From: Paramarasmius palmivorus
Taxonomy: Eukaryota; Basidiomycota; Agaricomycetes; Agaricales; Marasmiaceae
Direction: 5' to 3'
Assembly: GCA_037176845.1 (NCBI GenBank)
Contig: JAYKXP010000003.1
Span: 496,001-560,000, forward strand
DNA length: 64,000 nt
Shown here: positions 49,443 to 59,727 of the stretch, one piece after another
Position numbering within the stretch: position 1 is the stretch's first letter
How the letters are laid out: every line of letters begins with the position of its first letter
Notes under the pieces: model-generated
Database searches by the model: none
What the model saw: only the letters and a program-made list of their open reading frames with translations
Told to the model about the DNA's origin: nothing
Translations under genes and position numbers: made by a program

Positions 49443-51264
49443 ATGGTCAATTGGTCAGACCCAAGTCAAATTCAAAGGGCTGCAGGTATCGTAACTTTCC
49501 TCGATGTATAACGAAGACTTTCTGAAGTTCCTGCAGTGGCTTATGACAGAGTGATCTACTGTGTGTTGGGCGTAGTGATGTGGGAGGTTTCGATTACCTG
49601 TGGCTTTGAGTGGTCTATCATAACAAGACGTCGCCCTTTTCGTTGGCCTCTGGTGAGCATTGATATTCAGGACTAGCCTACACGTCCCGTTGACCTCAAT
49701 CTACAGAGTGAGTCAAGCCCAACATGCTGCTGCCTCTTCGACTCATTGTCTTTTCTAAATTCAGTCTTCTTTTTCCTCTCACGGTATTGCATCGTGATGG
49801 CAATCATTGGGCTGTAGGTCACAAACTCTTCAGGCATTCCCATGGACTCTCACACCTATCACCTCAGCATTGCATCTATTACAGTAACCTCTGAGGTAAG
49901 TAGGAAGGTCGAGGAAGATACCGAGAATCTGATTGTATACCTGGCAACAGCTTAATTGCGGAGTGAGTATGATTAAGAATTTTCTTGTCTCATCCAGCTC
50001 ACGTCTTTCTCAACAGGCACTATATACATTCATTTCTGTAAGCTCCGCATGTCAACATACAGATTGTCTCCTCGGCTCTAACTTCAGCACAGTGGGCCGG
50101 AAACATGACCATGCTTTGTGCTTCAACATCACTCATGCTTCGCACGTAGGTCTTCCGTTGTCATTCCGTCATCTTTCCTTTCTCAACCATTGGTACCAGC
50201 ATTGCGCTCTGGGAGCGTAAACTATCGGTCGTCATTCCCCTCGGAGCACTCTGTATCGCGTTTTGGGGGATCCTATATCGTACAATGTTTATTGTGCGTG
50301 CCCAATGGGATGATTCGATCAATACCTGCGCTGTCGTGCAAACAAACCCGTCCTTGTTGAAGGTCACATTCCTTTTTAGTGCGTACTTTCCTACATACTC
50401 TTTGAGAGGCTAGTGGGCTAAAGAGCAAAATATATTTAGCCATGTGTTTTGATTTCGTTATCTTGGTCTACACCTTCGTTGCATTGATTGCGAGGCACAC
50501 CGCGCGTACGGACCTCTGGAAGTTATTATTCCAAGATGGTCTGGTGTATTTTGTGGTCACATTCACCGCGAATTGGTCTGGTCATTTAACAGTTGCCATT
50601 TACCACTAGCTTATGCCCTCTTTACTCAAATAGCATTCCCGCGGTTTTTAACGTGCTCAACCTTAACAGTAAGTCGAAACTTATCGTTGGTGGTTATCGT
50701 TACGCTAAACGCATTTCATAGCTCCGATGAATGTGTAAATCGTCTCTCTGTTTGTTGACTGGTTTGGGAATCTGACCGCGATTCTCGCCTTCCGCTCAGG
50801 ATTGCCACTGTACGTATCCGCTCCGTTTCCATAGACTATCGCTCATGAATACCTAAAGATTCCGGCAGCCGCAATAAGGTATTGTTCGTCTGATTCGTCG
50901 GTCCTCAATGACTCAAGGGCATATTAGTTCAATCGCTTCTGGTCGAGCCGTCATGCGACTGCTGCAGTACAGAACAGCAGACTCAGTTCAGATGCACTCT
51001 ATAGATGTCGTCGGCGCGACCCCGCCCGCAAGTCGTCATAGGCCAGCCTTTTCCGTACGAGTTACTGTACCCAAAGCCGCCCTTACTCGCCCCGAGGTGC
51101 TGGTGACAACGGAACACATAACGGTGTCAGAATTTCGGTAGGCAATCATTGCATTAATGCCCAAATACTTACGAGTTTCGACTGACCATCAATGCGACAG
51201 AGATAACCGACCTTCGGACAGTAAGAATTCCTTAGACGTAGATCTGGAACTTGGTCGACGTTGA
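49443..51264 (+). CDS. Seven-helix membrane protein, mushroom-type, many tiny exons
   Basis: Multi-pass protein of a family widespread in Agaricomycetes, function unknown. Exons: 49443-49485, 49537-49652, (49707), 49765-49813, 49868-49895, 49951-49962, 50017-50037, 50093-50145, 50200-50378, 50440-50575, 50634-50668, 50722-50734, 50800-50809, 50859-50878, 50928-51137 and 51201-51264. They total 990 nt, 329 residues, all in phase. Segments include VIYCVLGVVMWEVSITCGFE, SRYCIVMAIIGL, TMLCASTSLMLRTIALWERK, VVIPLGALCIAFWGILYRTM, MCFDFVILVYTFVALIARHT and KLLFQDGLVYFVVTFTANCI. The tail after IASGRAVMRLLQ is cytosolic-like. Five internal exons are 10-21 nt. Position 49707 is either a 1-nt exon or the first base of a 3n-longer exon. 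Ends LGRR. Confidence 0.85.
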
Positions 51265-51806
51265 AGGTAGCAAACAAATTCATCCTTTTACTATATTGCT
51301 GAGTGCTTCATTTTCAAAACTCATATCCCCCTTTCTCAATGGTTTTACAATCACACAATTGTTCTACGTAGAGTACTGTAAATTGCATCTGTAGTTCCCA
51401 AAATACAACGTGTAATAAAGTGTCGCTTGCCAACGAAATCCCTTGGGGTATCTTCATCTCCTTCTCTTCGAACGTCCCGCTTTTCTTCGCGCTGCTATAC
51501 CACCCTGTCGGTTCATACCTTTCGACTTGGGGCGTGCGCTCATGCCTTTCGATAACCGCCACTCTTCTCGCCGTGAACCACGGGGACCATGTGTTGAAAT
51601 ACGTTTAGATGAGACTGCGTCTGGGGTATCTGTTTGCATAGCATCTAGGGGTGACTGGATGAATATGATGGGGGAATGTGATGTGATGGGCGCAAACCTT
51701 CATCGGCTGCTTGCTGGGGTATATCTTCACCGGCTATGATAAAGGAAAATGTATCAATGATCGTCCAAACGAACACAAGAAGTGGTGAATGGGATCAAGA
51801 TTCTCC
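51265..51806. other. Convergent intergenic region
   Basis: 542 bp between the stop codons of the seven-helix gene (+) and the DUF2423 gene (-). No gene is supported; overlapping short frames on both strands at 51420-51740 lack features. Confidence 0.45.
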
Positions 51807-52127
51807 TTAGAGCCTCTTCAGGCTCCACAATTCTGGTGGCATGGTCCGACTTGCTGGCCCCGAGAAAGAGCTCAAACTATCCACCGTAATGTCTTCGGCA
51901 TCTAGAAGACCAAAAGTGGCGAACCAAGACCAACCTGGTATTTCAGCATCTTCCTCCTCTTCAGCTTCTTTTACTGGTAGATCTCCATCTCCATCCTTGG
52001 ACGCTATTGTTGATAGCTTTGCGTTTAGCCTTTGGAGGCGAGCAGCATGCGCTGCAGCGTATACGCCGGCTTCCCGTTTCTTTGAGCGAAAATTTCGCTT
52101 AACTTTGGATCTGAGCGATTTTGCCAT
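51807..52127 (-). CDS. Small DUF2423 nucleolar-type protein
   Basis: Single exon, 106 residues. The N-terminus MAKSLRSKVKRNFRSKKREA is the DUF2423 signature (yeast YBL028C, a nucleolar protein of unknown function). It continues GVYAAAHAARLQRLNAKLST, typical of that domain. The C-terminal half is acidic (EAEEEEDAEIPGWSWFATFG) and ends PPELWSLKRL. The frame is open upstream through a His-coding repeat, but the conserved start is the ATG at 52127. A role in ribosome assembly is inferred from localisation of relatives. Confidence 0.88.
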   Translation of the reverse strand: MAKSLRSKVKRNFRSKKREAGVYAAAHAARLQRLNAKLSTIASKDGDGDLPVKEAEEEEDAEIPGWSWFATFGLLDAEDITVDSLSSFSGPASRTMPPELWSLKRL

Positions 52128-52470
52128 TGATACCTTCAGTTGGTGGTGGTGGTGATGGTGGTGGTGGTGGTTGGAGTGGGAGAGGATTGGTTGATCGTGG
52201 TTTAGTGCGAAGACGTTTAAATATGAAAAAAATTTCTTTGTCAGGTGTGACATAGTGTGACACTTCTGTGACTCGAGTGTGACTCCAGCCTGATAATTGA
52301 GGGTGCATTTCATTCCAGAAGGCTCTCTACAGTACAGGATTTTACGATATATGGTGCACAGGTGTGGACAAGCACGATCAACCAGTATGGATCCATTGGT
52401 CGACTTGATGACGACGCGTGAAAGACGCGCAGTAGGATTTTAGGTCTGAACTTGGTAACTTGATGTAAAT
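52128..52470. other. Intergenic region with TGG repeat
   Basis: 343 bp between the DUF2423 start (-) and the SNRPF 3' end (-). It holds the DUF2423 promoter/5' UTR, including a trinucleotide microsatellite. Confidence 0.45.
52140..52171. repeat. (TGG)n microsatellite
   Basis: About ten TGG units, one of them changed to TGA, just upstream of the DUF2423 start codon. It lies in the likely 5' UTR and would read as a His run if translated on the minus strand. Confidence 0.9.
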
Positions 52471-52919
52471 TTATTCAGGTGGGGCCTCCCTGTAAAGAAA
52501 GACCGGTCAGCGAGGGCACGTATGCCCAGAGAGAAAGCAACTTATTATGTATAGCACGTTGTTACACCTGAAATGAATATGAGTTATGCGGTCATGGGAA
52601 GAGGTGTTCTAACGCACCGAATGAAGACCTCTCCCAGCGTTCCGTTCGATTTTCCATCCTGGTATTCTTCTGTATTCGCAAGCTGTAGAACTGGGTCAGT
52701 GAGTTCAATAGGTTCAAGAAGTCGAGGACAAACTTGAAGATTCATATATCCATCAGTACTGACGAGGAAACCCTTGTACTCGAGACCCCATTTTAACCGA
52801 ACAAACACAGGCTTCCCGGTAAGCTCTTGCAGGAATGGCTTAGGGTTCACTGGGTTCACCTATGAAACGAATGAGCGCGATTCGAAAAAAATATAGTCAA
52901 CAGCTCTCACCGCAGACAT
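52471..52919 (-). CDS. SNRPF: Small nuclear ribonucleoprotein F (SmF)
   Basis: SmF is a subunit of the Sm ring on spliceosomal snRNAs. The first coding exon is only 9 nt (52911-52919, MSA). The second codes [20 protein letters not shown] and [20 protein letters not shown] (Sm1). The third codes [20 protein letters not shown] with IR, and a later exon gives CNNVLYI (Sm2). The last junction is unclear: the expected ending REAPPE is present at 52471-52490 after a good acceptor, but the donor that would reach it in frame is not GT. Alternative stops lie at 52507 and further left. Only the last few residues are affected. It faces NC2-beta across 135 bp. Confidence 0.9.
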
Positions 52920-53054
52920 CGTGGTCGTGGTTAAAAAGGTAAGCACGTGCAGAGTTGGAATCAATCGAGACACCTCAATTCACAACCACCTCCACCAAAC
53001 CCTCCAGTTCACCCTTTTACTTGAATCTCAGGACATTCTACAAAACGATACACT
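52920..53054. promoter_or_regulatory. Divergent promoter SNRPF/NC2-beta
   Basis: 135 bp between the start codons of SNRPF (-) and the NC2-beta gene (+). It contains CACGTG at about 52946. No TATA box is seen. Confidence 0.45.
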
Positions 53055-53706
53055 ATGTCAGACCGAGAAGGCCCATCTGGTACCCTCCCTCCGGATGAAG
53101 ATTTGTCACTACCCAAAGCAACAGTCGCGAAGATGATCCAAGGCGCGTGCTTCGAGAAAACACCTATTACCCGCGATATTCATTCCTTGACAGAACTGCT
53201 TCCCAGCGATGTCGTTTGCGCAAAGGAGACCCGAGACCTGGTCATTGAATGTTGTGTAGGTGAACACTACTTTTCTTGTCCGTGCTTCCAGGTCCAACAG
53301 ATGGCTTTATACAGAGTTCATTCACTTGATATCGTCAGAAGCGAACGAAATTTGCGAAAAAGATTCGAAGAAGACAATAGCCCCGGAGCATATCATATCA
53401 GCCTTGAAGGTGCGCTCATACCCACTGCATTCCATTTTTGTTGCTCATCGCAGAGAATTTTAGCAACTCGGTTTCGATTCATTCACTTCTGAGGTGGAGG
53501 ACGTTCTCAAGGATCACAAGCAGCAACAAAAGGTATGATTTCTGGCAGAAAGCTATCTACGAACCATACTAAACGAATATCAGGACCGGGAAAAGAAGGT
53601 TTCGAAGTTTGAGCAGTCCGGGATGACTGAAGAAGAGCTTGCCGCTGCACAGGCAGCTCTTTTCGAAGAAAGTAGAAAGCGATTTGAGTCAGGACAACAG
53701 CAATGA
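53055..53706 (+). CDS. NCB2: Negative cofactor 2 beta (Dr1/Ncb2)
   Basis: Histone-fold subunit of NC2, which binds TBP on promoters and blocks or tunes pre-initiation complex assembly. Exon 1 codes MSDREGPSGTLPPDEDLSLP, then KATVAKMIQGACFEKTPITR (histone-fold start; usually KMIKEM) and ELLPSDVVCAKETRDLVIEC. After an intron the frame gives VEFIHLISSEANEICEKDSK and KTIAPEHIISALK; a later exon has QLGFDSFTSEVEDVLKDHKQ and a charged C-terminus ending ESGQQQ. Size is about 155 residues. Three introns are used with donors gtgaac, gtgcgc and gtatga. The family's KMI-x-E-x-LP pattern is altered at this segment, so the N-terminal part may include a slightly diverged helix. Confidence 0.9.
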
Positions 53707-53782
53707 GGCATCGGATTCATGGATGATATATATCCTTATTTCCCATCTGTACTACCATAGTGTAAGTTGTATTCATATCTCC

Positions 53783-55098
53783 CTAGCTCTCAGTGTCAAT
53801 CTGCCTCCTTAAAGCGTTCAGTCGTCGAGACGGCGAATCAGAATTCCATTCATCCTGCCCCGTAATGACAGGGAGGCCGCCTTGTTCAATTGTAAACGAC
53901 GCAGAGACGCTAGCGTAAAGCGATGCTGCAGGCCGGGATGAGTGCACTACTATTTGGGAAGCTAGAATGGATTACCTTCATACACATCACCGTTTGACAG
54001 CTCCAGCCCAGCTGCCAATCCACCCAGAAAACTGTTGCCTGCTCCGGTTACGTCGACCACTTTGCTGCTGGCTTCCTGCCAGAACGCCGGAATCCATTTG
54101 CCCTCTCGATCCCTACCCAAGACGTAGGCACCCATGCCACCGCTACGAATAACAACCGAGTCCTTCACTCCAAGTTCTAAAAATTTGTGGGCTGCGTGTT
54201 CAATTGCCTGCTTACTCGCGGGAACAGGCAGCGAAAGCAGTGTCATGGCTTCGTCGGCGTTGGGACTGAGAATTGGAATATAGGTCAGGTGAACCATGCG
54301 CGAACATTTTTTTGTGTACCTGAGGATCCTTATCTCTGGTAAAATGTTCACCAGAGCCGGAAGTTCTTCTGGAACACATCTGTCCTGGTTTATCTGTTAT
54401 CAGGACGGCGGAAGGTGTTGTAAAAATTTAAAAAGCTACTTACTGGTATAGGCTCGTAGATTGTGATGGGTCTCCAGTCTTTCACTTCCTTGACCTCCGA
54501 CATTATCGCAGATGCTCGAGATGGTGAACATATAAAATGGAGCATCTTTGGCTTCTCGAATCTCGTCTTCTCCAAATCTCGAGGGGTGATTCGCATACGT
54601 GGTGTGAGATACTTGAATCTATTGGACGGGTGATGTGTGAGGTGGAACCTAAACGAGCCATGAGCATACGCACCCTCTCTGTTCTCCTCTATAGCTGTTT
54701 AGAGCCCTCGTAGTTACACCATCGCTCCGGTCACGAAATAACCACATTTCCTTCCCGTATTTCTCCATATCGTGCTGCATAGCAGATGGGAAATCTTGTC
54801 CTCGGTCAATGATCATGCCTATGTGGTTGGGTTGAAGCCTGGAGTAGAATATTCGCAAATGGTGGCAGCTACTAGAGTTGACGCGAACCTAACCAGATAC
54901 GAGCACCAACTGCAGCATAGGTTCCACCGCCACCAATCTGTAGAAATGCTGGTCAACAACGGAAAGTCTACTGTAAACTGCCAGGTTAATCACCTCGAAT
55001 GTTGACTCTTTGTCTGTAGGGTTTCCATGTTCATCGAGATACTCAAATTCATCAATTATGAACATTCCCAGAGTGGTGAATATTGGGTTAATTGCCAT
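53783..55098 (-). CDS. MAK32: PfkB-family protein, MAK32-like
   Basis: Ribokinase-fold protein resembling yeast Mak32. Exon 1 codes MAINPIFTTLGMFIIDEFEY and LDEHGNPTDKESTFEVI; the next has a glycine-rich GGGGTYAAVGARIW. Further blocks are IGMIIDRGQDFPSAMQHDME, LTPRMRITPRDLEKTRFEKP, KMLHFICSPSRASAIMSEVK, SPNADEAMTLLSLPVPASKQ and VVIRSGGMGAYVLGRDREGK. The PfkB signature near the C-terminus reads VTGAGNSFLGGLAAG. Where most kinases of the family have the catalytic Asp (GAGD), this one has Asn (codon 54034-54036). The last exon ends QIDTES. Six or so introns are used. Substrate and activity are uncertain. Confidence 0.85.
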
Positions 55099-55190
55099 GA
55101 TTCTGTGACTAAGATGAGATGAGGTGGTGGTCGGAAGCAAAGATGGATTGATCTAATCTAGCCCTATCTCCGACCTTCCTCTCAACTACC
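55099..55190. promoter_or_regulatory. Compact divergent promoter MAK32-like/PPTase
   Basis: 92 bp between the start codons of the MAK32-like gene (-) and the phosphopantetheinyl transferase gene (+). No TATA box is seen. Confidence 0.45.
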
Positions 55191-56203
55191 ATGCAGACCT
55201 GGGCAATTAGTTATGTTCCTTCCCTTTTTACAGACGAAGTATGTTGAATATCCTCGTGTTCCTTTAGTAAAGCTCAACATCTTTTCTATAGTTATATCAA
55301 AAAGGCCTACAACTTGTTGACCAAGAGAGTGCCGTTAGGATTCGCAAGTTCTACCGACGAGAGGACGCATGTCGTGAGCCCTCTATTGCAGGGTCTATTC
55401 CTACTTGACATAGATAATTCATCCAAAGGAGGTCTCATTTCTCGCCTGTTACCTCGCATGTTACTTAAGGAAAGGGGAATTGCTTCCAGAGAGATGACAT
55501 TCGCTGCGACGACAGCGGGGAAACCGTACATAGTGAGAGCCACTTCCACTCCGCCAATCGTCAACTGACACTTCTCCAGACCACCCCTGGAATAGAGCCC
55601 CCGATAGCGTACAATGTGTCACACGATAATAGTCTTGTGGTCATGGTGTTCGCGTCTGGCAAACATAACCCCCCTGCTTTTAACATTGGAATAGATGTAA
55701 TGAAGGTGCAAATGTCGTCACGACAGGATACGTATACACAGTTCGTCAATATCTTTCAAGATCAGGTATGTGGTGAATCGATTGGAGTCGAAGTTGTTCA
55801 TGAACGTCATTTCCAGCTAACGCCTTTGGAGAGACGACTACTGCTTTCCCCGGGTGTGTCAGAATTCGAAGGCCTCACAAGATTCTTCTGGATGTGGACT
55901 CTGAAAGAGGCATACACGAAGGCGGTCGGAATTGGATTAGGTTTTGACTTTAGTCGGGTGGAATTCGACGTAGAACACAGCAAAGTCAGGGTGGACGGTA
56001 AAGTGCCGGATGGGTGGCGTTTTACGAAGTTTGAGGTGAAAGAGGCCGAGAGCCTCTATGTCGGCGTCGTGGCTGAATTTATTGGGGATATAGAAACCAT
56101 GGTGGTATCAGAAAAGGAGCCAAAGGAATGGTTCATTCCTTTTACTGCCGTCGACTTTGTAGAGCGGGCCATACGTGAATTGACATCACCTAGGGCCGAA
56201 TGA
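55191..56203 (+). CDS. 4'-phosphopantetheinyl transferase (Sfp/Lys5/NpgA type)
   Basis: Transfers the phosphopantetheine arm of CoA to carrier domains of fatty acid, polyketide, peptide and alpha-aminoadipate enzymes. Exon 1 codes MQTWAISYVPSLFTDE; exon 2 codes LYQKGLQLVDQESAVRIRKF and YRREDACR. Exon 3 has RGLISRLLPRMLLKERGIAS and AATTAGKPYI. After an intron come TTPGIEPPIAYNVSHD and NIGIDVMKVQMSSRQDTYTQ (Mg-binding GID). The last part has RFFWMWTLKEAYTKAVGIGL, the WxxKEayxKAxG motif. One intron (gtatgt...ttccag, about 55766-55816) is 51 nt and stop-free, so its retention would add 17 residues without shifting frame. The frame 55314-55568 is a shadow. In fungi one such enzyme often serves all pathways. 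Confidence 0.9.
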
Positions 56204-56309
56204 GCAATTTACTATACATGTTATAGCTATGTTGACTTGAGTCTTGGCAGCGGTACGGGATTATGTTGCATTTGACGTACTTCTGGGTATGTTCTGGGTA
56301 TGTAGTGCC

Positions 56310-58053
56310 CTAAACAGTGTCCTCAATAGCAGCAACAGTTCCCCCCACGAGCCAATCTCCATAGTACACACATTCCTTGGGATTCACCGGTCCATCGTCC
56401 TTGCAAAACTCGAAGGAAGGACATACACTGCATGGTGCTTGTGACCAGCCCAAATCGATGCGTTCCTGTCTGATGGCGCGATAGACACTTCCACTCCCAG
56501 CAGTGTCGTCGTAATCATCGAAAGAGAAGGTTTGGGGCGATGGGGACCTCTTGGACCTTGATTTACTCCTGCGTCTACGCCTATCATCTGAATCCGAGTC
56601 CGAAGAGGACTCCTCTTCGGATGATTCATCCCGCTTAGAGCTCTTTCTGTTCCTCCGCTTTGTGTTGTCACCGCTCTCCGATTCAGAATCCGTATCATCG
56701 CGCCTCTTTGATCTTTTCTTGCTTGACCTCCCGGAATCCGACTCCGACTCCGAGGCTCCCTTGCTCTTTTTTCTCTTTCTCTTCTTTTTGGTCGATTCAG
56801 CTTCAGAGTCGGATTCAGATTCCGAATCTTGTTGCTTCTTCTTCTTTCTTGACTTGCGTTTGCTACTGGTGTCGTCTGACTCTGAGTCAGAATGTCTCCG
56901 TTTCCTCTTCTTCTTGGAGCGCCGTTCATCGGCAGAGTCGTCTTCTTCGTCTAGAGCGTTCGAATCCCACATCGTGCTACCAAATCCAGGAAGCTGTTCC
57001 AAGTCAGTATCTAATGTGATTGGTAAACCGAGAATAACACACCTTTTCAATTTCTCCGTCGAGAACGAGTACATTCAGTAGCATTTCGACATGTTCAACA
57101 TTGAGTTCTGTTGGTGTGATACGAGCTTCGCGTAATTTCTTTTGAACAAATTCTGCTGTCGGATACTGAGAGCCTTTTGAGATAGGGTAGAGAGCCCGCT
57201 CGTTGCGCTGAGAACGTTGTTTCGGGAAGCTCTGTGTCAAAGCGAATATGAATGACGTGAATTTATCATAAATGTCACGAACATACCTTCTCCTGGACAA
57301 TTTTGAAACAAGCTCTCACAAGTGTCTCGATGAATTCCGTATCAAGCTCATTGTCCGTATACCAAGGACCGCCGGTAAGTGCTACTGATGCTTCTAGATG
57401 CGCGAGCATGAAGATCTTGCGAGTTGGATGCTTGAGGAAAATAAAAGTCAACATCGTGTATTGGTATTCTAAAATGCAGTAACGCACTTGCACCGACTGC
57501 ACTTTCTTGATGAGCTGCTTCTGCTGCAGGGTCTTTAGACACCGATCTATCACTGTTTGATGTAGGTTTGTTTTTGCTTTCAGGTGTTTCGTCCATATTC
57601 CTACAATGAAAAGGTGAATGTGACATTCTGTTGAGAGATGTCAAGACAGCATCGCTACCCTCGTTATGAGACGCTCTGATGTGGCCCAACACCAAATCTT
57701 CTTCTCCCGTCAGTTCTTTGGATCTAGAACCCAGTCAGGAGTCATGAGGAGGAGAAAGGTAATGATGGACGTACTGCTTCAGTTCCTCCTTACTGACAGC
57801 CCTAAAGGTCAGAGCACCCTTCTTGTCGGCCAAAGACTTGAATAGTCCGACGCCCAGCAAGAAGTTCAGAGCATCTTGACGAGCCTTGGGATCTTTCACG
57901 ATGCTTTCACACTGCTTGGCCGTCAATTCCTGTATGATCAATGAGTCAGTGATGGCAAGAGGCGATGTGAAGGGTACTACACACCTTATTTGGGGCCCCA
58001 AGAGCTGCTTGATGCAGCTTGCTTTCGTTTTCGTTTGGAGCACGTTTGCTCAT
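56310..58053 (-). CDS. RPC34: RNA polymerase III subunit Rpc34 (RPC6) with large charged insertion
   Basis: Winged-helix subunit of Pol III that helps open promoters of tRNA and 5S genes. Exon 1 starts MSKRAPNENESKLHQAALGA; then come ELTAKQCESIVKDPKARQDA and LTGEEDLVLGHIRASHNEG. Winged-helix blocks include AKTNLHQTVIDRCLKTLQQK, QLIKKVQSVQ, FMLAHLEASVALTGGPWYTD and ALYPISKGSQYPTAEFVQKK. The C-terminus has CSVCPSFEFCKDDGPVNPKE and CVYYGDWL, a CX2CX5CX10C cluster as in human POLR3F. Between WDSNALDEEDD and YRAIRQERID lies an insertion of about 160 residues of Lys/Arg/Ser/Asp/Glu (56484-56963), absent from the usual ~320-residue protein. Start is the first ATG. Confidence 0.93.
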
Positions 58054-58442
58054 CGTGAGCTGGACGGGCAGGCGCGGTGTTGGCAGACGACGAAAAAAGC
58101 ACTCGATCACGTAAAAATGATGAGACTGGCGTTGATGTGCTCCAGTCCAGTTGTTGATCTTTTCCTTGCGGAGGTTTTTACAGCTTCCATGTGTTGTGGC
58201 AACATATCAACCTTGGTATGCCGAAAACCGACGACATGAAAGCATGAGAAAACCTCGGGGTCGGTGATTCTTTTCTTGTGAAAGCTTCTTTTTGTATTCA
58301 ACCAGCACATCGGATAGATAGAAATATATACATTAAGATTACGGGAATCAGGAAAATCAGTAAAATACTCTTGATTTATGAACCTGGGAAGGGAAAATAG
58401 GTGCTATAGGGTAGGGGGTATCATCAGATAGTTGACTTGATA
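58054..58442. other. Intergenic region
   Basis: 389 bp between the RPC34 start (-) and the F-box protein stop (-). It should hold the RPC34 promoter. No gene is supported. Confidence 0.45.
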
Positions 58443-59472
58443 CTACAGCCCAAAGAATATCTCCGAGTAATCTTCCATCTCGAGCGATTGGTCGACAGCA
58501 AAAGCTGCGTCCAATGGTTTGGCTTGCCAGACTGCCTGTTCCAATTCCATCTTGGTCTTGTTGAGTGTTCCCCAATGCATCCCCGAGAACTCGAACGCTC
58601 GTAAATCGGGCAGGGAGGCCAGGCCGTTGGCTACATTGTCATAATAGTTCTGACGTATGTGTGAGCACGGAAAGTTAAAACGACAGAATCAGAACAAAAC
58701 TCACGACGTCAGGAGCCTCGGTAACACTGCAAATAGTCATCATTCGCAGGTAGACAAGATACCGCATATGTTTTGATAGAAGGTCGAGCAGCCTAGGGGC
58801 TGAAAGCGAACTCGTGGCACTGAGAACATCTATCCTGACCGAAGACTTGGCCAGCTGTTCTACCACACTCTCTGTCAAATCACCAGAGGTGAGCTGAACA
58901 CTTTTCACTGGCCGACCAGGCACAATTAATTCGGCAATTTGGGTTGGGCCGCTAAACTGCTCCAATAGCGGAACGAAAGGAGGCACCGATGAGATGTGCA
59001 TGGCATGTGGTGGCCCTAGTTCGAGCTCGAGCAGAGAATGGGTGTGTTCGAGGAAACGGGTAACGTAGTGATCAAGGGAAAAGTTGGATGAGAAGCGCGT
59101 CAGTGAATGTGCCTTTACTCCTTGCAGGACCCAGGTCGTACTGGGATCGAGCGAGAGATTCAATGACTTGAGTTCCGTCATGAACGACAACGCGATCGAT
59201 AGTTGGCGATAGTACGAGTGTGATACGGTGGCGTCCGGACCTGCTAGCTCGATTGAGAACGACCTGACATGACGAGCAATGTCTGGTTTCCTGGCTAGGG
59301 TAAGGAGAAGGGAAAGGTTCTTGTAGACGGGGGCGACAGCGACGTGACGGTACAAAAGCCTCCGGGCAACGGGATGATAGCGGGAACAAGACCGGGAAAG
59401 ACGAGCAAGGTCTGACGCGGACAGGAACTGAAAGACAGCGTCGAGGAGTTCCAAGGGAAGGAAGGGGGCCAT
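58443..59472 (-). CDS. F-box protein
   Basis: Substrate adaptor type of protein for SCF ubiquitin ligases. The N-terminus MAPFLPLELLDAVFQFLSAS continues DLARLSRSCSRYHPVARRLL, a clear F-box. LRR-like hydrophobic repeats follow (SLNLSLDPS, LLELELGPP, LRMMTICSV). The frame has a donor after EAPDV at about 58705; the second exon codes NYYDNVANGLASLPDLRAFE and ends DYSEIFFGL at 58443, about 320 residues in total. Ignoring the intron would give a false ending VSFVLILSF. Such genes are highly expanded in mushrooms. The target is unknown. Confidence 0.85.
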
Positions 59473-59727
59473 CGGGGAAGGTTAGGTGAAGGGTATAACA
59501 TGTCGGATTTTATACTTACGGGTTTTATACTTACAAGGCTCTTTTGATATATAAATTACTACGTTGAGTAGTTGATACAAACGGGGGAGAGTGCACTGCT
59601 TCAGGCAGGGCTGATCGAGATCCTCTTTGGTCCTGACTAAGCGCTTTTAAGCGACTCGGATACGCCAACACTTTTCGGGACCACTGCGCACTTTTTCCCT
59701 TTTTGACACGGTTTCCTGCAGGTTTTA
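59473..59727. promoter_or_regulatory. Divergent promoter region F-box/MSD1
   Basis: 255 bp between the F-box gene start (-) and the proposed MSD1 start (+). A short duplication (acttacgggttttatacttac, about 59514-59534, two close copies of gttttatactta) lies near the F-box side. Confidence 0.45.

Noticed and set aside
49708..49764. Treating the 57-nt segment as certain coding sequence
   Set aside because: It has perfect GT and AG ends and breaks the helix seen in the family. It is listed as a finding rather than called as exon.
55314..55568. Frame MLTKRVPLGFASSTDERTHV inside the PPTase gene
   Set aside because: A different frame of the same segment encodes the conserved VRIRKFYRREDACR motif, so this frame is a shadow in its first half.
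56551..57081. 176-residue plus-strand frame opposite RPC34
   Set aside because: Leu/Ser/Phe runs mirror the Lys/Ser/Asp/Glu insertion of RPC34 on the minus strand; a shadow.
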